From contig OZ022349.1 in NCBI GenBank assembly GCA_963989245.1, positions 31,252,193 through 31,316,192 on the forward strand: DNA of 64,000 nucleotides. The letters are read 5' to 3'. Each line of letters starts with the position of its first letter. Position 1 is the stretch's first letter. A program made the translations under genes and the position numbers. Shown piece by piece: positions 57,766-64,000 of this stretch. The notes under the pieces were generated by a model. It was not told the DNA's origin and did not search any database. It saw only the letters and a list, made by a program, of their open reading frames with translations. This DNA is from Nansenia antarctica. Its lineage: Eukaryota > Chordata > Actinopteri > Argentiniformes > Microstomatidae.

Positions 57766-57976
57766 GGTGGTACGGTCCTCAGGTCCAAGTGTCTGGGTGG
57801 TACGGTCCAAGTGTCTGGGTGGTACGGTCCAAGTGTCTGGGTGGTACGGTCCAAGTGTCTGGGTGGTACGGTCCAAGTGTCTGGGTGGTACGGTCCAAGT
57901 GTCTGGGTGGTACGGTCCAAGTGTCTGGGTGGTACGGTCCAAGTGTCTGGGTGGTACGGTCCAAGTGTCTGGGTGG
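57766..57976. repeat. 22-bp minisatellite, right half
   Basis: Resumes in register (GGTGGTACGGTCCTCAGGTC) and runs about nine units to 57,976. Same unit as 45,886-46,166. Confidence 0.95.
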
Positions 57977-58019
57977 TTGATGATCCACTTACTTAGTCAA
58001 ATGTATTGAGTGTAAGTGT

Positions 58020-58083
58020 GAATAAGAATAAGGCGTCTGCTGAATGCCAAGAATGTCATGTAATGTAATGTAATGTAATGTAC
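58020..58083 (+). mobile_element. Degraded SINE/MITE tail with (ATGTA)n
   Basis: AATAAGGCGTCTGCTGAATG followed by GTCATGTAATGTAATGTAAT, a worn version of the tail at 53,087. Confidence 0.45.
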
Positions 58084-58927
58084 TCCACAGATGCACATGT
58101 AATGGATCCCAGCTTGTGTTTGGCTGTTGGGTCAGGGGAGAGTAGGGATTGTGATCTGATGCTGATGGTGATGAAGAGGTACGTACCTGCTACATACACA
58201 ATGTTGTTGTGTCATACAGACAGCACGTGTCTGTGATTGTGAAAGATTAGAGAGATCTCGACAGTGATCTAGGAGTTTTGGTTCGATCAGCCTTTGAATT
58301 CTGTTTTGACGCTGCTTTAGACGTGTGGTTATAAACATGTCGTTTTGCCATGACCTTTTGTCTGAACGTTGTCTGAACTCCTTCCTGTTATGAAGTTCTA
58401 GACATCCTTTCTGACTGGCTTTGGCCTTGATGAATAGGTTTGGAGCACTTAGAGGTAGGCAAAATACAATCTATTCTCCCCTACATTTTCATGTGAAAAG
58501 CTGCCTCCAGCTTCTGGTGACCTCACTAGAGATACACAGATGAGCCTTTCCTGTGGCATACTTTCCTGTACATAATAATGGTATTCTATTATATTATAAC
58601 CAATAGACCAAGGACAAGCCCACCTCCATCTCTGTTGTCTGAGCCCTTCTCTTCTCAGAGGAACAAATTGAAGGTTCCACTTTGATATTTGTCTGGTCTC
58701 CTTTTCCCCTAAACAGTTTGTTTCCCACAACTTGGGACTGAAAAACAAGCTTGAACTGAAGGTTGTTAACAAAGTTCAATAATAATAATAATAATCATTT
58801 TGTAAAAAAAAAATAAAAAAAAATAATAGTCATTTCTAAACGAACCCCTAGTCTGCATGATGTCCAGCCAAACAGGAATATAGTGGAACCCCTAAAATCA
58901 CTCAGAATGATATCTGCTCGAGGGAGT
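58084..58927. other. No gene recognised
   Basis: Unique-looking sequence with short (AAT)n and A-rich runs near 58,780-58,830. The open frames lack recognisable motifs. Confidence 0.5.
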
Positions 58928-59233
58928 TTAACACTAGAACAGCCATGGTTGGGTCATTTGTCAGTAAAAATTGAATAACATTTCAGGACCCTCCTTTCAT
59001 GACTTTTCTGATATGTGCATTCTACCACCCAGTATCCTTACATTTTCAACATCACATCAGGATATGCTATTATAAAGCTATTTTGCCGTTTTTCTGTGTA
59101 GGAGTCAGGCTACTGACACACTAGTGGTTGTTGTGTGTGAGTAGCAGCTTCCCATTGTAAAGACTATGGTCATTTGACTCCCCGACCCCCGCTCTTATAG
59201 TAGATAAAATAGACACGTCTGTTCTAGTGAGAA
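58928..59233. mobile_element. piggyBac-like MITE, copy 2
   Basis: Left end TTAACACTAGAACAGCC; right end CTGTTCTAGTG followed by AGAA (a decayed TTAA). The interior shares TTTCAGGACCCTCC-type and AGCAGCTTCCCATTGTAAAG text with copy 1 at 454-680. Confidence 0.75.
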
Positions 59234-59287
59234 GTGCTTGGCTGGCAGGTTTGGTCCTTTAGGAAAACCCCTGTTTAAGCCAACACC

Positions 59288-59299
59288 CTCACACACACA

Positions 59300-59391
<92 letters not shown>
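59288..59391. repeat. (CA)n microsatellite
   Basis: About 100 bp of CA with two CATA interruptions. Confidence 0.97.
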
Positions 59392-59393
<2 letters not shown>

Positions 59394-59603
59394 CTTTATT
59401 GTCTAACAAAAAGGGGTAAAAATGAATTGATTTAAAATCTAATCATTGGAGGAAATGATGGAGGGAGGACAAATGGATTTGTGGCATAATCACTGTTGTT
59501 GTTGTAGCAGGACACACGATAGCTGGGCCACATAAACCTCAATATGTTACACAGACATAATCATATTAAATGCCAGGGGTTCTGCTAGCTAACAATAGCA
59601 GCA

Positions 59604-59873
59604 TCCCCATGATGCTTTGTGTTTATCTGGTCCATGATGCTTTGTGTTTATCTGGTGAATCCCCATGATGCTTTGTGTTTATCTGGCCCATGATGCTTTG
59701 TGTTTATCTGGTCCATGATGCTTTGTGTTTATCTGGTGAATCCCCATGATGCTTTGTGTTTATCTGGCCCATGATGCTCTGTGTTTATCTGGCCCATGAT
59801 GCTCTGTGTTTATCTGGCCCATGATGCTCTGTGTTTATCTGGCCCATGATGCTCTGTGTTTATCTGGTGAAGC
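59604..59873. repeat. 27/33-bp minisatellite
   Basis: Units CCATGATGCTTTGTGTTTAT plus CTGG(C/T), with GAATCC linker variants on the left and GCTCTGTG variants on the right. Confidence 0.92.
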
Positions 59874-60026
59874 CTCTGCTTCCTCCTGTTGTCTTGTCTG
59901 CAGCGTGTGAAGGGTTGGAGATGTGAAACCTCTGCAGGATTAGCTGTCAGGGGCCAGAGGGATCTGTAGACCCAAATAGCCTGAGAACGAACGTAGACAC
60001 TTGACTTCCTGTACTGTATCATATCA

Positions 60027-61029
60027 GGGGCCTCATTCGTAAAAAGTACTTGAACTTCATCTTTGACTTTGACGTAAGCACATTCTAAACCGTCGTAAGC
60101 ATTATTTATAAAACGAGCTGAGATGATTTAAAGTTGAGTACGTGCTTCCTTCTATAAATACCAAACATACTTGGAAATGAACGCAGGTGAATGAGGTTTG
60201 TATTAACGCCCTGTGATAGCGGCTCAATTATAGCGGCTGAATTATTATTAGCCAAGTGCTATAATATAATATAATACAGACAGTACATAATATACATAAT
60301 ATATATAATATATAATAATATAATTATTATATATTATGTACTGTCTGTATTATATTATATTATAGCACTTGGCTTCATTCAGCCGCTATTTGAGCCGCTA
60401 TCACAGGGCGTTAATACTATATTATAGGGCAGGCGTGCGTCTGGAAGCGGGAGAGGGCAGTAATACCACGTTCATTGATAAAATGACATAAGGGATGGAA
60501 AGGGGGGATGGCAGTTTTAGACGGGGGATGATTTGGACTGTTTTTATTTCAGGGGGGGGTGCCATTCCCCCTCATCCCGACTCAACTCGAAATCCAGTAT
60601 CATTTAGCTCTTGGCCGGGCAAGGTCCGTTCTGGAGCGCGTATATATAGGCATGTTGAAGAGAGATAGACAGCTCCGGAGGGATATAAAGAAAGACTGAA
60701 ATACAATCATAAACATTAGTTCCCTTTCAATCTTGAATTAAACTCATTTTCTCGCCTGATAACAACATCGTTAATTTTATTACGAGCCACTTGCATGAAT
60801 TACAGTAGGCAACGTTTTTCCAGTGCGGCTCACATGCCTATAATAACTCTGCATAACCAGTAGGTAATGTGCGTAAGCAAGTTGAATACTCGACGTCGAG
60901 CTACGATCGTTTCCACGATCAAATTGACTCACGTTGAAATTGTATAAATCACTACGTTGACGTGGTTTTCTACGTACGACACGGGTAAGATCAAAATTTG
61001 ATCTAAGCACGTTCTATGAATGAGGCCCC
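60027..61029. mobile_element. Harbinger-like MITE
   Basis: Inverted ends GGGGCCTCATTCGTAAAAAG (60,027) and, reversed, GGGGCCTCATTCATAGAACG (ending 61,029). GGGCCTCATT-type ends with ACGTGCTTA nearby are typical of PIF/Harbinger MITEs in vertebrates (from memory). The target duplication is unclear. It contains a nested snap-back element. Confidence 0.65.
60207..60410. mobile_element. Snap-back MITE with TTAA target, nested in the Harbinger-like element
   Basis: A 204-bp palindromic element with ends CGCCCTGTGATAGCGGCTCA / its reverse, flanked by TTAA at 60,203-60,206 and 60,411-60,414. The arms match for roughly 90 bp around an AT-rich centre, apart from a small indel. The TTAA target suggests piggyBac mobilisation. 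Confidence 0.85.
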
Positions 61030-61421
61030 AGGACTATATGTGACACAACGTCATCGAACTGCGATGTGGGCGCAAAGTGCAAAGGCTTCAATTTTGCGTT
61101 CAAAGTTTTTTAGTCCAAAAAAATCTGATTTCGTTTTTTTGTCACCAGACACAAGTTAAGGTTTTGAACTACCCACTCGTTATTTTTTCGAGCAGTTTTA
61201 CGATAGTTAAATACGTGTACTTAATCAACAAAATAAGCTTATTTTTCGCCTGAATGCTTCTGAGAACTTGGGGGCGGGAACGTGAGCCCAGCTAACAACA
61301 ACAATCGGTGTGAATGGCTGTGAGCTCAATCGACGTAGCCAATAGCTGGGCGAGGGGGAGGGTTAAAAAGCCAAATGTTGGTCTGTTTACTGTATTGTGC
61401 TGTGTTGTGTTTGACTGCAAG

Positions 61422-62404
61422 ATGGAATCGCAAATGCTCGCCGATGAGATCAACAGAATTTCTGCTGCCGGTACAAGGATCGACAATGGAGAATTGATGA
61501 CCTCGTTCATTGCTGACTACATGCACGGAGGCAATTCAGATCCTCTGTCCTCCTCGGATTCCGATAGCGAAGAAGAAGACTCGCTTCAACCACGATCTGA
61601 GATAGCTGATCTCGCCGAAGATTGGTCTGACGAGAATATTGAAAATGAGTTTACCGAGCAAGAATCCGAATTGGACAAAATCAAACGATTTGAGTGCAAA
61701 TGCAAGCTTACACGCACAGACAATGCTCGACCGAGAATCTCTTGCAGCAAAAGACTGTCTTCTGAACTGATCTACGAGACGCGGTTGAATACAGCATCTT
61801 TGGATACAGAGAACAAAGACTTGCTGGTTATGGGCGCTCTCTTGACGTCTATGAATCGTTCCGTTATGACTCAAGGTCTCAAAAAACTGCCTAAAAAACG
61901 CAAGTTATCCAGGGTATCATACTCCATTCAGGGGACGAACGTCTGCCGTGACACCTTCTGCTTCGTATTGGGGTAAGCTCTTTAAAATGTATACGTTCTG
62001 TTACTGTTAGTAGTTAAAATGACCTAGTATGTATCGTGGCGTTAGCCATGCTAGCTAGCAGACATCAGCTATTTCTACTGTGCTGTTATTTATACGTTCT
62101 GTTACTGTTAGTAGTTAAAATGACCTAGTATGTATCGTGGCGTTAGCCATGCTAGCTAGCAGACATTAGCTATTTCTACTGTGCTGTTATTTATACGTTC
62201 TGTTACTGTTAGTAGTAATGACCTAGTATGTATCGTGGCGTTAGCCATGCTAGCTAGCAGACATTATCTATAGCTATTAGTCTATTATTTATACGTTCTG
62301 TTGTTTTTTTGCTCAGGATCAGCAGCCGAACTCTCCATACCATTTCATGGTACAGTCATGCCAAAACCTGCCGCTTGCCAAAAGCTGCCGGGGGTGCGGC
62401 CTAA
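61422..62404 (+). CDS. Two-exon transposon-type gene, probably truncated
   Basis: Exon 1 (61,422-61,972; ATG in GCAAGATGG) encodes an acidic N-terminal part (SSSDSDSEEED, LAEDWSDENIENEF) and a domain with FECKCKLTRTDNARPRISC, then LLVMGALLTSMNRSV, KKLPKKRKLSRVSYSIQG and NVCRDTFCFVLG. The donor is TTGGG|GTAAGC. Exon 2 (62,317-62,404; acceptor TTTTTTTGCTCAG) continues in phase as ISSRTLHTISWYSH and reaches a stop after 28 codons, about 212 residues in total. From memory, the CKC...LTR...C, CRDTFCFVLGIS pattern is found in a family of transposon-borne genes of fish and invertebrates, which continue much further after this point. So the copy is probably internally deleted. Function unknown. Alternatively the first Met could be the in-frame ATG at 61,314. 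Confidence 0.55.
61990..62305. repeat. 101-bp tandem repeat filling the intron
   Basis: TATACGTTCTGTTACTGTTA starts at 61,990, 62,091 and 62,192, with a fourth partial copy at 62,290. The intron is 344 bp and almost entirely made of this repeat. The last partial copy supplies the pyrimidine tract of the acceptor. Confidence 0.93.
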
Positions 62405-62449
62405 CGCGTCACGACCAGCTGGCACGCGCACGCGTCACGACCAGCTGGC
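62404..62449. repeat. 20-bp duplication around CGCGTCACGACCAGCTGGC
   Basis: ACGCGTCACGACCAGCTGGC occurs at 62,404 and again at 62,430, with a partial third GACGCGTCAG at 62,456. It lies immediately after the stop codon of the truncated gene. Confidence 0.85.
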
Positions 62450-62806
62450 GACTGTGACGCGTCAGTCTAGTGTTTTCAGGCGAGAAAGTAACCATATATA
62501 TTCACAAAATGTATCCGGTTGATCAAAATAACCCTTATATCTATCTGATCTGACGGTTTTTTTCACAACGTTATTACTAGTCACTTTAAGGCCCAGGAGG
62601 GAGTTAGCGATTAGCGATGTTTAGCTTAGCTTAGTTTAACAGAAGTATCTTCACTTTTAACATGACTTCCCGTGGTCGTAGAGGGCTGGTCGACGGCTTA
62701 AAATGACCGTGTAGACCTGTAGACCTTATCCAGCTATAGTCTTGTGTTTCTACCCCGGGCATAGCCGGTGTTATTCACGGACAAACACTCCTGTTAGAGT
62801 GGTTCT
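62450..62806. other. No gene recognised
   Basis: Unique-looking sequence with GCTTAGCTTAG repeats near 62,620. No gene is seen. Confidence 0.5.
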
Positions 62807-63170
62807 AGTACACTGGACATAGGTAACACATAGAGAGGCTCTATACACTGAAATAGGTAACACATAGAGAGGCTCTATACACTGACATAGGTAACACATA
62901 GAGAGGCTCTATACACTGACATAGGTAACACATAGAGAGGCTCTATACACTGCCATAGGTAACACATAGAGAGGCTCTATACACTGCCATAGGTAACACA
63001 TAGAGAGGCTCTATACACTGCCATAGGTAACACATAGAGAGGCTCTATACACTGACATAGGTAACACATAGAGAGGCTCTATACACTGCCATAGGTAACA
63101 CATAGAGAGGCTCTATACACTGACATAGGTAACACATAGAGAGGCTCTATACACTGCCATAGGTAACAAC
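62807..63170. repeat. 34-bp minisatellite
   Basis: About eleven units of ATAGGTAACACATAGAGAGG and CTCTATACACTG, with ACATAGG/CCATAGG variants. The copies are almost identical. Confidence 0.96.
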
Positions 63171-63626
63171 ATCTCTTCTAAGCCCAGTTTATTCCGTTCT
63201 CTATTGGTTAAGTGCTCCCGGTTTCAAAAGAAAGAAACGGAGGTCTGATCAGCAGATCATTTTCTCATAAAGTTGCAAACGCAACTCAGCAATTCAACTT
63301 AATAAAAAAAAATCGCGTTTCGTTCAAGATCCATTAGAGTAGGACATGTACAGTTATGATAACTACAGTCATATGTAACTTTTGGACTAGTATAGTAGTT
63401 GATATTGTAATAAAACGTGCCAATGTCAGACGATGAACAAACACACCACGAGTCCACACTGATTCAGAAAACAGAATAAACTTTATATATAAATACACAA
63501 CACTTCAGGGGGATAACGTTTGCAAAAGAACTGTACAGGTTACAATCAGGTATATAATAATAGTTAGGGAGTAACATATCATTCACAAATTCAACAATAA
63601 TAGAACAGATAAATACACAGATAGCC
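63171..63626. other. No gene recognised
   Basis: Unique-looking AT-rich sequence. Nothing coding is recognised. Confidence 0.5.
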
Positions 63627-63825
63627 CTGCTACGTCCTCCGTGAGGGCCCGTTCCCCTGTACATAAGTCCCTGTCCAGCCCTGCTACATCCTCCGTGAGG
63701 ACCACCTCTACCACATCCTCCGTGAGGACCACCTCTACCACATCCTCAGAGAGGACCACCTCTACCACATCCTCCGTGAGGACCACCTCTACCTCCTCCG
63801 TGAGGACCACCTCTACCTCAGGCTA
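63627..63825. repeat. 27-bp minisatellite
   Basis: Units CCTCCGTGAGGACCACCTCT plus ACCACAT, and a shorter 21-bp form at the right end. At the left it begins with related GCCCTGCTAC(A/G)TCCTCCGTG units. Open frames on both strands are periodic artefacts. Confidence 0.92.
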
Positions 63826-63926
63826 CTGCAAGTATGAGCCACAATTACATCATTGTTATTTTTAAATGTTCATATTGATTGTTTCATTACTAATACATTA
63901 AATGTATGCTCATTCATTCACACAGC

Positions 63927-63993
63927 ACCAAGATGTTTTGGACAAAATTACATCTGGACAGTTACCTTTCATCCCCATCCACCCAGTACACTG
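63927..63993 (+). CDS. Possible internal exon at the window edge
   Basis: A 67-nt segment lies between a good acceptor (TTCATTCACACAG) and a good donor (CACTG|GTAAGTC). One frame reads HQDVLDKITSGQLPFIPIHP. All three frames are open, so length alone proves nothing. It is not recognised as a known protein. It could be a host exon or part of a transposon gene running off the window. Confidence 0.3.
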
Positions 63994-64000
63994 GTAAGTC

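Noticed and set aside
58132..58779. Several 60-107-codon minus-strand frames
   Set aside because: No recognisable motif, composition like background, and mutually overlapping.
61292..61874. Minus-strand frames opposite the two-exon gene
   Set aside because: The plus strand has an ATG with good context, acidic domain structure and matching splice phases; these are shadows.

Overview
The window reads as non-coding, repeat-dominated nuclear DNA of a ray-finned (teleost-type) fish. The reasons are GT-AG introns, tRNA-derived SINE fragments with the 3' tails common in fish genomes, piggyBac-, hAT-, Harbinger- and CACTA-like DNA transposons, long (CA)n/(GA)n runs and very large minisatellites. About half of the 64 kb is tandem repeat. 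The species cannot be named from what I see, and no ordinary host gene is evident apart from one possible short exon at the very end.

Layout. 0-4.3 kb: a near-perfect hairpin, a piggyBac-like MITE, a 31-bp minisatellite and a 2.35-kb minisatellite of about 78 units of exactly 30 bp. 4.3-11.25 kb: the relic of a large self-replicating or virus-like element, all genes on the minus strand. It comprises a small acidic-protein gene, a spliced coiled-coil gene and a protein-primed family-B DNA polymerase (Maverick/Polinton/adintovirus-like). The polymerase is broken by two frameshifts, a 1,203-bp hAT insertion with a perfect 8-bp target duplication, and a 3' truncation. 11.4-15.9 kb: three minisatellites, LINE/SINE tails, and a SINE whose A-box half has expanded into a tandem array. 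16.0-40.4 kb: a giant array of 27/31-bp units with kilobase-scale higher-order repeats, split by a second hAT element (33,815-35,025). 40.4-46.2 kb: microsatellites, a second SINE with the same A-box expansion on the opposite strand, a telomere-like GGGTTAG array, and a LINE 3' end.

46,167-57,765: an 11.6-kb CACTA-like transposon inserted into a 22-bp minisatellite, whose two halves flank it. It carries two apparently intact minus-strand genes: a nine-coding-exon gene for a 541-residue protein, and a single-exon 813-residue zinc-finger/transposase-like protein whose ATG lies 15 nt after the first gene's stop. A 5' non-coding exon near the right end, subterminal 22-bp repeats at the left end, a TA-flanked MITE in intron 2 and a 2.7-kb fold-back element in the first intron complete it. 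57.8-64 kb: further MITEs (a piggyBac-like snap-back nested in a Harbinger-like element), a two-exon transposon-type gene at 61.4-62.4 kb that looks truncated, two more minisatellites and a possible 67-nt exon.

The most notable points are the intact two-gene transposon with its stop-to-start gene spacing, the decayed PolB element with a spliced partner gene and a shared upstream motif, and the two SINE loci with parallel A-box expansions.
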